Positions 1 through 7,161 of a DNA stretch of 46,835 bases are shown here, piece after piece; positions within the stretch are counted from its first letter, which is position 1; each line of letters begins with the position of its first letter. The stretch covers positions 1-46,835 of the forward strand of contig JAEEON010000058.1 of the NCBI GenBank assembly GCA_016284305.1. The letters run 5' to 3'. Under the pieces are notes generated by a model. That model did no database searches. It worked only from the letters and a program-made list of their open reading frames with translations, and was not told where the DNA came from. Source of the stretch: Bacteroidales bacterium (GTDB lineage Bacteria > Bacteroidota > Bacteroidia > Bacteroidales > F082). The translations under genes and the position numbers were made by a program.

Positions 1-342
1 AACCTCACCGGTGCCGACATCGACCTGCTCCAGACCCCGAGCTACACCTTCGATAGCAAGGTCACGGACTACGAAAGCCGTTTCAAGCTGGTGTTTGAAG
101 GGAAGGAAGACAACGATAACAACCTTGGCAACAATGACAACTTTGCCTTCTACACTAACGGACAACTCATCGTTAACGGCAAAGGAACCCTTCAGATCTT
201 CGATGTCCTTGGTCATGAGATCTTCTGCAAGGACCTCTCATCTCTCACCTCTCACCTCTCACCTTTCACCTCCCCCGGCGTGTATGTGTTGCGCCTGATC
301 AACGGTGACGATGTGAAGACGCAGAAGATTGTCATCCAATAA
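1..342 (+). CDS. C-terminal end of a T9SS-exported protein (5' truncated by window edge)
   Basis: The reading frame is open from base 1 and ends at a TAA at 340-342, so only the last 113 residues are visible. The tail has the features of a Por/type IX secretion C-terminal sorting domain: a short beta strand with IFDVLGHEI, then SPGVYVLRL and a final VKTQKIVIQ. In this family the domain directs outer-membrane translocation and is cleaved during surface attachment. Oddly, the loop before SPGVYVLRL is encoded by five heptanucleotide units (CTCTCAC and variants, 235-269), giving SSLTSHLSPFTS where most such domains have a short LPSG-type loop. The function of the missing N-terminal part cannot be judged. 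A strong hairpin terminator follows at 366. Confidence 0.8.
   Translation, partial: NLTGADIDLLQTPSYTFDSKVTDYESRFKLVFEGKEDNDNNLGNNDNFAFYTNGQLIVNGKGTLQIFDVLGHEIFCKDLSSLTSHLSPFTSPGVYVLRLINGDDVKTQKIVIQ
235..269. repeat. Heptanucleotide microsatellite inside the sorting domain
   Basis: Five consecutive 7-bp units (CTCTCAT, three CTCTCAC, CTTTCAC) lie in frame within the sorting-domain codons. Because 7 is not a multiple of 3, loss or gain of one unit would shift the frame, so the array could switch production of the full-length sorting signal. Confidence 0.75.
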
Positions 343-365
343 ACTGTAATACCCATACAACTGAA

Positions 366-394
366 AAGGGAGCGTTCGTCACGCTCCCTTTTTT
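366..394. terminator. Bidirectional intrinsic terminator
   Basis: A perfect 10-bp stem (AAGGGAGCGT at 366-375, ACGCTCCCTT at 381-390) with a 5-nt loop is followed by TTTT and preceded by A residues. It sits between the convergent ends of the T9SS gene and the DUF4143 remnant and could serve both. Confidence 0.85.
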
Positions 395-777
395 CATACA
401 TCTCCGTAAGGGTTATATTCTTCACGAAAGATATTGGAAACCGCAAACAGTGGGAGTATCTGAACGTGACGCAAAGCACCATCATCCTTCTTATCGAAAT
501 ACTCCAATTGGGAATAGTTCTCCAACGAGCAACGGATGGCCTCCGTCAGATGCTTCTGGCGCATAAACTCATACAGACTCTTCATCTTGCCGCTGACGCC
601 CGCCTTGCATTCGATAGGTAGCACATTCATGTCGCGAGTGATGATGTAATCCACTTCTGACAGTGTGCTTTCGGCGGTGTTTTCCCAATAGAATAGCTCG
701 TGCTGCGAACGTGGATTGTTATACTTCGCCAATTCCCAGCCATGAAGCAATGTGTCTATTGGTCTTTCTATATACAT
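394..777 (-). pseudogene. C-terminal remnant of an AAA ATPase with DUF4143 domain
   Basis: The 127-residue product matches only the C-terminal DUF4143 part of the large family of archaeal/Bacteroidota-type AAA ATPases, which usually run to about 370-450 residues. Recognisable segments are HELFYWEN, then SEVDYIITRDMNVLPIECKAG, a restriction-enzyme-like D..E.K core, and a tail with LPLFAVSNI. The P-loop ATPase half is absent and the region upstream (778-905) holds short repeats instead of coding sequence. I therefore read it as a truncated relic, although the fragment remains an open frame starting with ATG. Family members are of unclear function, and whether this piece is expressed cannot be told. 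Confidence 0.7.
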
Positions 778-820
778 TTCAAAGGGTTTAATAGATGATT
801 ATGTTGGCAAAACATAGCAC

Positions 821-905
821 TTTTTGATAAAACAGAGACGAAAAAGATGCTTTTTTTGATAAAACCGAGACGAATAATTATTCAGTTCTTGACAAAACCG
901 AGACG
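821..905. repeat. Three copies of a 20-bp direct repeat, 32-33 bp period
   Basis: Copies with the core TTGAYAAAACMGAGACG lie at 821-840, 853-872 and 886-905. The second and third end in AAAACCGAGACG, the first in AAAACAGAGACG. The 12-13 bp between copies are A/T-rich and not conserved. They lie directly upstream of the DUF4143 remnant on its strand. There are only three copies and the spacers are too short for CRISPR. Confidence 0.75.
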
Positions 906-913
906 TTGTTCCT

Positions 914-1003
914 CCTTTCACCTCCGCTGGCGTGTATGTGTTGCGCTTGATCAACGGCGACGACGTGAAGACCCAGAAGATAGTTATCCAATTTATTTTT
1001 TAA
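914..1003 (+). pseudogene. Orphan duplicate of the T9SS sorting-domain end
   Basis: Bases 914-992 align without gaps to 262-340 of the first gene, with 71 of 79 positions identical by eye. The copy encodes PFTSAGVYVLRLINGDDV followed by KTQKIVIQ, then reads FIF into a TAA at 1001-1003. There is no start or upstream coding sequence in this frame. Most differences are synonymous, so the copy derives from a functional sorting domain of a close paralogue or from an old duplication. It overlaps the last 11 bp of the convergent OmpA-like gene. Confidence 0.75.
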
Positions 1004-2096
1004 CGAATTCCACTCGGCGGTTTCTTGAGCGTCCTTCGGCTGTGTCGTTAGAAGCAATGGGGGAATGAGAGCCCTTTCCTACGGGTGTAAGGCGTGATTG
1101 TTCGATACCTTGCTTCACAAGGGCGTTCACGATAGCCTCTGCCCTTTGTTGGCTCAACGGGTCGTTTACGGCATCGGTGCCGGTGTTATCGCAATGGCCT
1201 TGAACTTCAAATTCAAGTTCGGGATGCTCCTGCATCAGTTTTGCAACACGGTTGATCTCGATAACGGATTCCGGTCTCAGGTCGGCTTTGCCGGTCTCGA
1301 AAGTAATGGCGTAGGAGACGATTTTGCCGTCGGTGGAAAGACGGTCGTAAAGCGGGACAGCACCCTGGGCGATGCGCACATTGCTCAGACCCGTGTAGCG
1401 GTAAAATGCTCCGCTGGCGAAAAAGAGGTAGCCCGGGGCCTTCATAGCCGGAACGTTGATCAAACGTACGCCATTCACATAGCCCTTGAAAGCCCGCTGG
1501 TTGAACGAGAAAGCGAAGTGGTTCCACTCTCCGGCAACCACGGGGTTGTCCTTTTCCAGGTAATCGCTGGTGCCCGAGTTCAGCCCTAGCATTTTCTCTC
1601 CACTCGACTGATTGCTCCCGTCTGGTTTCAGCAGGTCCCACCTAAGGTTGCACGACCCGTCTTCTCTGTACCAGAATTGCACATGGCTTGAGGCATTGTA
1701 GTAGCTGTCGTCGCCGCGGTCGCCGAAATAAATACTCATGTCAAGCGATGTCTCCTCCTCGTCTGTTGTATTCATCGGAGCCACATAGAGGTCGAACTCC
1801 ACCGTGAAAACCTCCGGCAGCCAATCCCATTTCTCTTTCATCAGCGGCATCACCTGTCCAAGTCCGTTGTCAGTGAACGCCAGCACATTGCGTCCCTTCT
1901 GCTGAGCCGTCTCTGCATATCCATCCAACAAATCCCAGCTCATCGGAAACTCGCCAAGTTTCTCCCTTTCAAAACTGTCGTCAAAGATGATTTCATCGCC
2001 AGGGACGAAGTCTGTTTTATTATAAGAGGTTTCTTGCGCCATTGCAGCCAAGCCGGCAAACAACAGCATCGTTATTACAGCTATAAACTTTTTCAT
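993..2096 (-). CDS. OmpA-family outer-membrane protein with lectin-like N-terminal domain
   Basis: This 367-residue protein begins with a signal peptide (MKKFIAVITMLLFAGLAAMA, cleavage near AMA-QE). Residues from about 35 to 240 form a beta-rich region with a concanavalin/laminin-G-like look (DDSFE at the start, GEWNHFAFSFNQRAFKGYVNG in the middle). The last 110 residues are an OmpA C-terminal peptidoglycan-binding domain, seen from ITFETGKADLRPES, VQGHCDNTG, LSQQRAEAI and the final GRSRNRRVEFV. It probably tethers the outer membrane to the cell wall. It has its own promoter at 2126. The ligand of the N-terminal domain is unknown. This combination occurs widely in Bacteroidales. Confidence 0.85.
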   Translation of the reverse strand: MKKFIAVITMLLFAGLAAMAQETSYNKTDFVPGDEIIFDDSFEREKLGEFPMSWDLLDGYAETAQQKGRNVLAFTDNGLGQVMPLMKEKWDWLPEVFTVEFDLYVAPMNTTDEEETSLDMSIYFGDRGDDSYYNASSHVQFWYREDGSCNLRWDLLKPDGSNQSSGEKMLGLNSGTSDYLEKDNPVVAGEWNHFAFSFNQRAFKGYVNGVRLINVPAMKAPGYLFFASGAFYRYTGLSNVRIAQGAVPLYDRLSTDGKIVSYAITFETGKADLRPESVIEINRVAKLMQEHPELEFEVQGHCDNTGTDAVNDPLSQQRAEAIVNALVKQGIEQSRLTPVGKGSHSPIASNDTAEGRSRNRRVEFVKK

Positions 2097-2125
2097 TGTT
2101 AATGGGTTTAATTGGTTTAAAAATG

Positions 2126-2133
2126 CAAATATA
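2126..2133 (-). promoter_or_regulatory. -7 box for the OmpA-like gene
   Basis: The minus strand reads TATATTTG here, 30 bp upstream of the ATG. This matches the Bacteroidota consensus TAnnTTTG. Confidence 0.65.
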
Positions 2134-2155
2134 CAAAGAAAATCAAAAAAATGAT

Positions 2156-2163
2156 TATCTTTG
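2156..2163 (+). promoter_or_regulatory. -7 box for the small winged-helix gene
   Basis: TATCTTTG lies 33 bp upstream of the ATG at 2196 and is divergent from the OmpA-like promoter. Confidence 0.65.
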
Positions 2164-2195
2164 TCGTATTGAAATTCACTTAAACACTATAGATC

Positions 2196-2375
2196 ATGGA
2201 AGCAAAAGAACAAGTACTGAAAGCCATGCGTGAAATCGGAGAACCTGTAAACGCTGGTAAGATCGCTGAAATAACCGGCCTCGACCGCAAAGTCGTTGAC
2301 AAAGCTTTTGACGCACTGAAAAAGGAAGGCGCCATCGTGTCGCCCGTCCGCTGCAAGTGGGAGCCTGCAAAATAA
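2196..2375 (+). CDS. Small winged-helix (MarR-like) DNA-binding protein, 59 residues
   Basis: ATG at 2196 to TAA at 2373-2375 encodes 59 residues beginning MEAKEQVLKAMREIGEPV and ending VRCKWEPAK. The pattern of helix, PVNAGKIAEITGLDRKVVDK (helix-turn-helix) and a short wing (GAIVSPVRCKWEP) is that of a stand-alone winged helix. Comparable short proteins are common in Bacteroidota and archaea and are usually called putative transcriptional regulators. The target is unknown. It shares a transcript with the Dabb protein that starts 11 bp later. Confidence 0.75.
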   Translation: MEAKEQVLKAMREIGEPVNAGKIAEITGLDRKVVDKAFDALKKEGAIVSPVRCKWEPAK

Positions 2376-2386
2376 TTGATGCTGTC

Positions 2387-2710
2387 ATGGTAAAGCATAT
2401 CATCCTTTGGACACTGAACCCTGAGTTGTCAGAGGAGGAAAAGCAAACCGTTAAGGTTGGCATCAAGGAAGGATTGGAAGGTCTGGTGGGCAAGATACCA
2501 GGACTGATCGATGTGAAGGTCCAAGTTGACGGGCGGTTGGCGTCGTCAACGGCCGACTTGATGTTGGATTGTACTTTGGAAAATCCAGAGGCGTTGAAAG
2601 TATATGCCCAGCATCCCGAGCATTTGGCGGTGGCCAATACGAAAGTACGGCCTTTCACAGCTCAGCGGGCTTGTTTGGATTTTTTGGAACAAGATTCAAT
2701 TAAACCATAA
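2387..2710 (+). CDS. Dabb-family (stress-responsive A/B barrel) protein
   Basis: The 107-residue product starts MVKHIILWTL and has the usual Dabb pattern: a first strand with a conserved His, GLEGLVGKIPGLIDVKV, a middle strand (LMLDCTLENPEALKVY) and QHPEHLAVANTKVRPF. Family members are dimeric ferredoxin-like barrels, some acting in aromatic polyketide cyclisation and many of unknown role. I placed the start at 2387, where the conserved family sequence begins, although the frame is open from 2357. It probably forms an operon with the winged-helix gene. Confidence 0.85.
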   Translation: MVKHIILWTLNPELSEEEKQTVKVGIKEGLEGLVGKIPGLIDVKVQVDGRLASSTADLMLDCTLENPEALKVYAQHPEHLAVANTKVRPFTAQRACLDFLEQDSIKP

Positions 2711-2719
2711 GCATAGATG

Positions 2720-2746
2720 AGGAACTGTAGTGTGGCAGTCCCTTTT
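2720..2746 (+). terminator. Probable intrinsic terminator after the Dabb gene
   Basis: GGAACTG and CAGTCCC can pair with one mismatch around an 8-nt loop and are followed by TTTTT. Confidence 0.5.
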
Positions 2747-3009
2747 TGGCTGGTTATGGCGATAATCTGTTTTTGTTGATAAATAAATTCCCGTTAACCT
2801 CTTGACAAACTACAAAGTCGATACGTAGCTTTGCAAGCAGAAAACGACCCCCTGTTTTTGTTTTATGACCAACCGCTTTTGGGCTTATTTCACTATGAGC
2901 CGATGGTGGTGTCACCTCTTGCCAGAGGGATGTTTTCATTAACAAAGATTCTTTTTTTAACATTTCTTCTTCATTTTTTCCGCTTTGTAAAACCAATCAT
3001 TAAAAATTA
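2747..3009. other. Non-coding stretch with a possible second promoter
   Basis: No convincing gene is seen. TTG at 2801 followed after 21 bp by TAGCTTTG at 2825-2832 fits the phylum's promoter spacing and would transcribe about 200 nt into the next gene. Short frames on both strands lack family resemblance. Confidence 0.35.
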
Positions 3010-3017
3010 TATCTTTG
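3010..3017 (+). promoter_or_regulatory. -7 box for the acyltransferase gene
   Basis: TATCTTTG lies 16 bp upstream of the ATG at 3033. An in-frame ATG at 3015 lies within this box, which argues for the 3033 start. Confidence 0.65.
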
Positions 3018-3032
3018 CAGTCGGAAACGACT

Positions 3033-4820
3033 ATGAGAAAAGTAGTAACAAATGCGGATTTGAAAAAAGCTCTGGGGCTGAAAGGCTTCTTCGGCACTTG
3101 TGTGGCTGGATTGGCCTATGGCTTTTTGAAACTTGGGAAAATCAATCGGCTGTTTGATGGAGCGGCTGATTATCAGAATCGTGAATTCGCCGACCATCTG
3201 TTGGAAAACATGAATGTCAACATCAAGGTGGATCCGGAACAGTTGGCCAGTATTCCTAAAGAAGGGGGTTTCGTGGTGGTCAGCAACCATCCTTTCGGAG
3301 GCATCGAAGGCGTAATGTTGCTGAGTGCCATCGCCAAGGTGCGTCCCGATTTCAAGATTATGGCGAACTTTATCCTCTCGCATATTCCTAACCTTAAGGA
3401 TTGCTTTTTCTCCGTCAATCCTTTCGAGAAAAACCCCGAATGGAAGAGTAGTGTCGGAGGTATCAAAGGCGCTATCCAACATCTTGCTGCCGGACATGGT
3501 CTCGGTGTGTTCCCGGCAGGGGAGGTGTCGCGCTACCATGGTCATGACTTCCCTGAAGACTTGCCATGGGCACCGTCGATCGCCCGAATCATCAAAAACG
3601 CCAACGTCCCTGTGATTCCCGTGTTTTGGGAAGGACGCAACTCCAAGCTGTTCTATGCTGTCGATCGCATCCATCCCATGCTCGGAACGGCGCGACTGAC
3701 TAGGGAGTTGGCCAACAAACACGACCAAACCATCGTCTTCCAAGTGGGCAAGCCAATCGCTCCAGCGGAGATTGCCACTTACGAAAAGCCGGTTGACCTC
3801 GCTGCGTACCTGCGTAGCCGTTCCTATGCCTTGGAGGCCAACATCAAGAAAGAACAAGCCCCCACGGTGAACGAAAAATGGGCTCCAGTGGAACCACCGC
3901 GCGACCGACAGCTGCTGATTCAGGAACTGGAGGCGATTCGCGATAAAGGATTGCTGTTCTCCGCATCCACCTACGAATGCTATTTGGCCAACTATGATGA
4001 GATTCCTAACTTGATGCATGAATTGGGCCGTTTGCGCGAAGAAGCTTTCCGTTTCATCGGAGAGGGAACAGGGAAAAGTCTCGACACCGATGGGTTTGAT
4101 CCCCATTACAAACACCTCATCCTTTGGGACAACAAGAAACAGCAGGTGGTCGGCGCTTATCGTCTGGGCTTCGGTAACGAGATCATGAAAACCAAAGGCA
4201 TCAAAGGCTTTTATGTCAGCACCTTGTTTGGCTTTGAGGATCGTTTTGGAGAGACCTTGACCAGAACCATCGAACTGGGCCGCTCTTTCGTCACCGTTGA
4301 ATACCAACGCGAAGTCCTTCCCTTGGTGCTCCTGCTTCGTGGCTTGGCTGTGGTGGTAATCAAGAATCCTGACATCAAGCATTTCATCGGCCCCGTCAGC
4401 ATCAGCTCCTGGTACCCGAAATTCTACCAAAGCATGATCGTCCGCTATGTCACCGAGAAACATCCGGTGAACACCGATTTGGCGAACGTGGCCAGCCCAA
4501 CAACACCATTTACTCCCGACTTCCTGAAAGTCGATGCTGATGTCTTGATGGGGCAGAACATGGACTCGATTGACCGATTTGACAAGTTCATGTTCCGCTT
4601 GAGCAATGGCGAATATCGATTGCCTACCTTGTTTAAGAAATACTTGAAGTTGAATGCCAAGTTCTTGTGTTTCAACGTTGATCCCGATTTCAACGATACC
4701 CTCGATGCCTTATTGTTCTTGACGTTCACCGATTTCCCGGAGAGCGAAGTTATGCCTCTCTTCAGAGATGGCTCGGAAGAGGAACAGCAGGCGGTGAGGA
4801 AAAGGTTTGGGTATAATTGA
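3033..4820 (+). CDS. Fused two-domain aminolipid acyltransferase (OlsF-like; GlsA+GlsB type)
   Basis: The 595-residue protein joins two acyltransferase domains. Residues about 1-260 are a PlsC-type O-acyltransferase with the hemolysin-family form of the motif (SNHPFGGIEG) and VFPAGEVSR. Residues about 310-590 are a GNAT-like N-acyltransferase related to OlsB/hemolysin, with YECYLANYDEIP, LREEAFRFIGEGTG, VGAYRLGFG and ELGRSFVTVEYQRE. In OlsF the two domains together N-acylate an amino acid and then O-acylate the product, giving ornithine lipids. In Bacteroides, separate GlsB and GlsA make glycine lipids. The amino acid used here is inferred, not shown. Promoter and start are discussed at 3010. 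It ends in an intergenic hairpin repeat. Confidence 0.8.
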   Translation: MRKVVTNADLKKALGLKGFFGTCVAGLAYGFLKLGKINRLFDGAADYQNREFADHLLENMNVNIKVDPEQLASIPKEGGFVVVSNHPFGGIEGVMLLSAIAKVRPDFKIMANFILSHIPNLKDCFFSVNPFEKNPEWKSSVGGIKGAIQHLAAGHGLGVFPAGEVSRYHGHDFPEDLPWAPSIARIIKNANVPVIPVFWEGRNSKLFYAVDRIHPMLGTARLTRELANKHDQTIVFQVGKPIAPAEIATYEKPVDLAAYLRSRSYALEANIKKEQAPTVNEKWAPVEPPRDRQLLIQELEAIRDKGLLFSASTYECYLANYDEIPNLMHELGRLREEAFRFIGEGTGKSLDTDGFDPHYKHLILWDNKKQQVVGAYRLGFGNEIMKTKGIKGFYVSTLFGFEDRFGETLTRTIELGRSFVTVEYQREVLPLVLLLRGLAVVVIKNPDIKHFIGPVSISSWYPKFYQSMIVRYVTEKHPVNTDLANVASPTTPFTPDFLKVDADVLMGQNMDSIDRFDKFMFRLSNGEYRLPTLFKKYLKLNAKFLCFNVDPDFNDTLDALLFLTFTDFPESEVMPLFRDGSEEEQQAVRKRFGYN

Positions 4821-4855
4821 GAATTTAGAATTTAGAGATATCTCTGACCTGGCAG

Positions 4856-5030
4856 CACCTCGAAGAGGTGCGCTTTTAATAACCCCAGGTGAGCGAGCGC
4901 AGCGAGCGTAACCTGGGGAGAGAGGTGAGCGAGCGCAGTGAGCGTAACCTGGGGAGAGAGGTGAGCGAGCGCAGCGAGCGTAACCTGGGGAGAAAGATGA
5001 GTGAGCGTGACCTGGGGAGAGAGGTGAGAG
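4856..5030. repeat. Two-hairpin intergenic repeat with a four-copy 36-bp tandem expansion
   Basis: The segment starts with CACCTCGAAGAGGTG (hairpin), then TTTTAATAA, then CCCCAGGT...ACCTGGGG (hairpin). The second part is expanded into four units of 36 bp beginning at 4887, 4923, 4959 and 4995, each holding GAGCGAGCGCAGCGAGCG-like sequence and ending in ACCTGGGGAGAG. The last copy is degenerate. It fills the space between two convergent genes. The layout matches the elements at 37998 and 46547, with other bases in the stems. Confidence 0.85.
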
Positions 5031-5033
5031 GTC

Positions 5034-5579
5034 TTATTCGTTGAAGGTTTGGGCAAAGAAGCTGAAGTTCACCTTACCGTAATGGCGTTGCTCCATGAAA
5101 TGGGGATGTTCCCCAAAACTCACATATTTGTCATGCTCTAATACAAACATGCCGTCCTCGGTAAGCAATTCGTTATCGAAGACAAGACGGATTAGCTGGT
5201 TGTACTCCTGGCAGTCATAAGGAGGATCGGCAAAGATGAGATCATATTTCATCTTGTTGTTGGCCAGAAAGCGATATACATCAGAACGTATGGCGACAAG
5301 CTCTTTCATCTCGAGCTTGTTGGCGGTCTCGCGAATGAAGCGGATGCAGCCGTTGTCTTGGTCAACACTGGTCACTTTGGGACAGCCTCGGGAGACCAAC
5401 TCGTAAGAGATGTTACCCGTGCCCGCGAACAAGTCGAGAGCGGTGACCTCCTCGAAGTCCATGTAGTTCTCGAGGATGTTGAACAGGCTCTCTTTGGCCA
5501 TATCGGTGGTAGGCCGCACGGGCAGGTTGTTGGGTGCCACGATCTGGCGGCGTTGGTATCGTCCTCTTATGATTCGCAT
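5034..5579 (-). CDS. rsmD: 16S rRNA (guanine966-N2)-methyltransferase RsmD
   Basis: The 181-residue protein is a Rossmann-fold SAM-dependent methyltransferase acting on G966 of 16S rRNA in the 30S subunit. It shows MRIIRGRYQRRQI at the N terminus, RPTTDMAKESLFNIL, the SAM-binding motif LDLFAGTGNISYE and the catalytic FADPPY motif, all in the RsmD order and near the usual length. It overlaps the upstream DUF3822 gene by 13 bp, so the two are probably translated together. This pairing is recurrent in Bacteroidota. Confidence 0.93.
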   Translation of the reverse strand: MRIIRGRYQRRQIVAPNNLPVRPTTDMAKESLFNILENYMDFEEVTALDLFAGTGNISYELVSRGCPKVTSVDQDNGCIRFIRETANKLEMKELVAIRSDVYRFLANNKMKYDLIFADPPYDCQEYNQLIRLVFDNELLTEDGMFVLEHDKYVSFGEHPHFMEQRHYGKVNFSFFAQTFNE

Positions 5580-6394
5580 GAGAAATATTTGTAAGGTATA
5601 TAATAGTATTGGAAGGGGGTATTGCTCAAGGAGAGATCCACGTTGACGCTGGCGTTGGGGCGGAGAAAACGTACCCTGCGGATGTAACGCTCAGTCAGTC
5701 GAATGATCTCGGAGTTGTTGGTGACGAGGCCGCTGAAATAAACGGGGACGTCACGGTTCGTGAGCTGTTGCTGCTCGAGGGCAAACATAAGGAAATAGAT
5801 GAAGTCGTCCTTGGTGTTGAATCGGAAGCTGTTGAAGAAATCGAGTTTCCCCTTGCGGGTCACCGCCATGTCGAACGAGCGACTGTTGACGTTGACATAG
5901 ACATTATCCTCGCTTTCGTAGGGTTCTTCCTTAAGGACGCTGTCGATGAAAACCGTAGTTTGATGGGTGAATTTGATTCCAGGCCAAGTGTTGCGCAGAT
6001 GCACGTATTGTTTCTCGGGTAGGGCAAACACGTTGACGGAATCCATGTTTTTTAGAGGTTCGTGAAACAGCTTGCAGCCTTGGGAAAGGAGGTGGTTGAA
6101 ACGCAGGTAGGACTCACATTCTTGTTCGTCAAACAATGCTGTGGGCACCAGTGTGTTGAATGGGTTGTTCGCGATGAAAGTGGTGGAAAGGAAACTCTTC
6201 CCGAGAAGTTCTTTCTTGAAAAGTGCCTTCTCCAGGGCTTCCATGATAACCCCTTCATCCGATGATTCGGAGGTTTGGTAGAGCTCAATGTCGATGATTT
6301 TGTTCTCCTCTTGATGGTGGACAACAAAACAAAAACCATCCAATGAGCATTGGATGGTTAAGTTGTAGTATAGGGTCTTGGCCGGGTCGATCAT
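5567..6394 (-). CDS. DUF3822 family protein
   Basis: The 275-residue protein matches the Bacteroidota DUF3822 family, judging from the N-terminal LTIQCSLDGFCFVV, the middle ESYLRFNHLL and VFIDSVL segments, and the C-terminal VYFSGLVTNNSEIIRL. The family is thought to have an ASKHA (actin/hexokinase-like) fold related to pilus-assembly ATPases. Its function is unknown. It sits next to rsmD here and in many relatives. Its ATG overlaps the stop of the preceding gene as TAATG. Confidence 0.8.
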   Translation of the reverse strand: MIDPAKTLYYNLTIQCSLDGFCFVVHHQEENKIIDIELYQTSESSDEGVIMEALEKALFKKELLGKSFLSTTFIANNPFNTLVPTALFDEQECESYLRFNHLLSQGCKLFHEPLKNMDSVNVFALPEKQYVHLRNTWPGIKFTHQTTVFIDSVLKEEPYESEDNVYVNVNSRSFDMAVTRKGKLDFFNSFRFNTKDDFIYFLMFALEQQQLTNRDVPVYFSGLVTNNSEIIRLTERYIRRVRFLRPNASVNVDLSLSNTPFQYYYIPYKYFSCES

Positions 6395-7032
6395 TAGAGT
6401 TTCTCCCAGTTGCCGTCGGTAGAAGCTTCCTCCAGCGAACCGACTTTCAAGCCGGCATATTTGTCAAGTTGTTCCAGCTCAGCCTTGGCATTGTTCACGC
6501 GGGTGTTCCATTCTTTCTCATTGAATTTGGAACCCGGGTTGGCGAGATAAACCTCATAAGGAGTCTTGACTTCGAACACGGGCACGGAGATACCGCCACG
6601 CTTGATGATGCTGTCGTGGATTTCGAAAGTCGTGACAGGATCACTGAACGGAACAATACTGAGGTCCTTGATGTTGAAGTTGGTGCGCTTCCCAAACAGT
6701 GAGTCGCTGACATTCACAAAGTCGATGGTGTCGTTGATGGTCTTGGTGAAGGTGGTGTCGCTCGGGTCAGGAATGATGTTGACTACCGGAATCTTGTAGT
6801 TGGTGCAGAAGTCGATGAGCGAGTCGAAGTTGGAGGTGTACTTGTTGTGTGCTTGTTTGTACTGAACTTCAGCGTCACGAATGTCCTTCAGACGTTGCAC
6901 GACCTGAGCTTCACGCATGCTCTTTTCATTGCCAAAATCAATAGGAGCCTTGATGCTTTGGATGACTTTGATTGCTAGGAAGACAACAACGGCAAATAAA
7001 ACGATGTTGATGAGAATGTTCTTCAGTTTCAT
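6394..7032 (-). CDS. Conserved membrane-anchored protein of unknown function
   Basis: The 212-residue protein has one N-terminal membrane helix (ILINIVLFAVVVFLAIKVI), then a basic/acidic helix with MREAQVVQRLKDIRDAEVQY, and a mostly beta, polar C-terminal part. The segment after the helix resembles pilin-like or periplasmic stalk proteins (KYTSNFDSLIDF), but no enzyme motif is visible. I do not recognise a named family. It is the first gene of the unit 7032-5034 with DUF3822 and rsmD and has its own promoter at 7081. Confidence 0.7.
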   Translation of the reverse strand: MKLKNILINIVLFAVVVFLAIKVIQSIKAPIDFGNEKSMREAQVVQRLKDIRDAEVQYKQAHNKYTSNFDSLIDFCTNYKIPVVNIIPDPSDTTFTKTINDTIDFVNVSDSLFGKRTNFNIKDLSIVPFSDPVTTFEIHDSIIKRGGISVPVFEVKTPYEVYLANPGSKFNEKEWNTRVNNAKAELEQLDKYAGLKVGSLEEASTDGNWEKL

Positions 7033-7080
7033 TTTCTATACTTTTTTCTGTTTATTATTGACGATTTTTCAGACGTGCTG

Positions 7081-7088
7081 CAAAGGTA
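7081..7088 (-). promoter_or_regulatory. -7 box of the rsmD operon
   Basis: The minus strand reads TACCTTTG, 49 bp upstream of the first gene of the leftward operon. Confidence 0.6.
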
Positions 7089-7135
7089 TTATTTTTTTCG
7101 TTTGGAAAGAACAAATTTTTGTGGTTTTATTTTCT

Positions 7136-7143
7136 TACCTTTG
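7136..7143 (+). promoter_or_regulatory. -7 box for AMP nucleosidase
   Basis: TACCTTTG lies 18 bp upstream of the ATG at 7162. The frame is open upstream to 7075, but that part lies before the transcription start. Confidence 0.6.
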
Positions 7144-7161
7144 CAAAAAAGTAAAAAGGCG

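Noticed and set aside
821..905. CRISPR array
   Set aside because: Three copies with 12-13 bp spacers and no cas genes do not fit CRISPR.
2754..2996. An 80-codon minus-strand frame in the gap before the acyltransferase gene
   Set aside because: It has no promoter, no family resemblance and odd composition. I cannot support it as a gene.
2831..3157. A 108-codon plus-strand frame overlapping the acyltransferase start
   Set aside because: It overlaps the promoter at 3010 and the true gene in another frame, and has no recognisable domain.
3000..4463. A 487-codon open frame on the minus strand
   Set aside because: It lies opposite the acyltransferase gene, whose motifs are clear, and shows no family resemblance. 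It results from the codon usage of the real gene.
4832..5056. A 74-codon minus-strand frame with repeated HLSPQVTL
   Set aside because: It is the translation of the 36-bp tandem repeat. The period is a multiple of three, so the frame stays open without being a gene.
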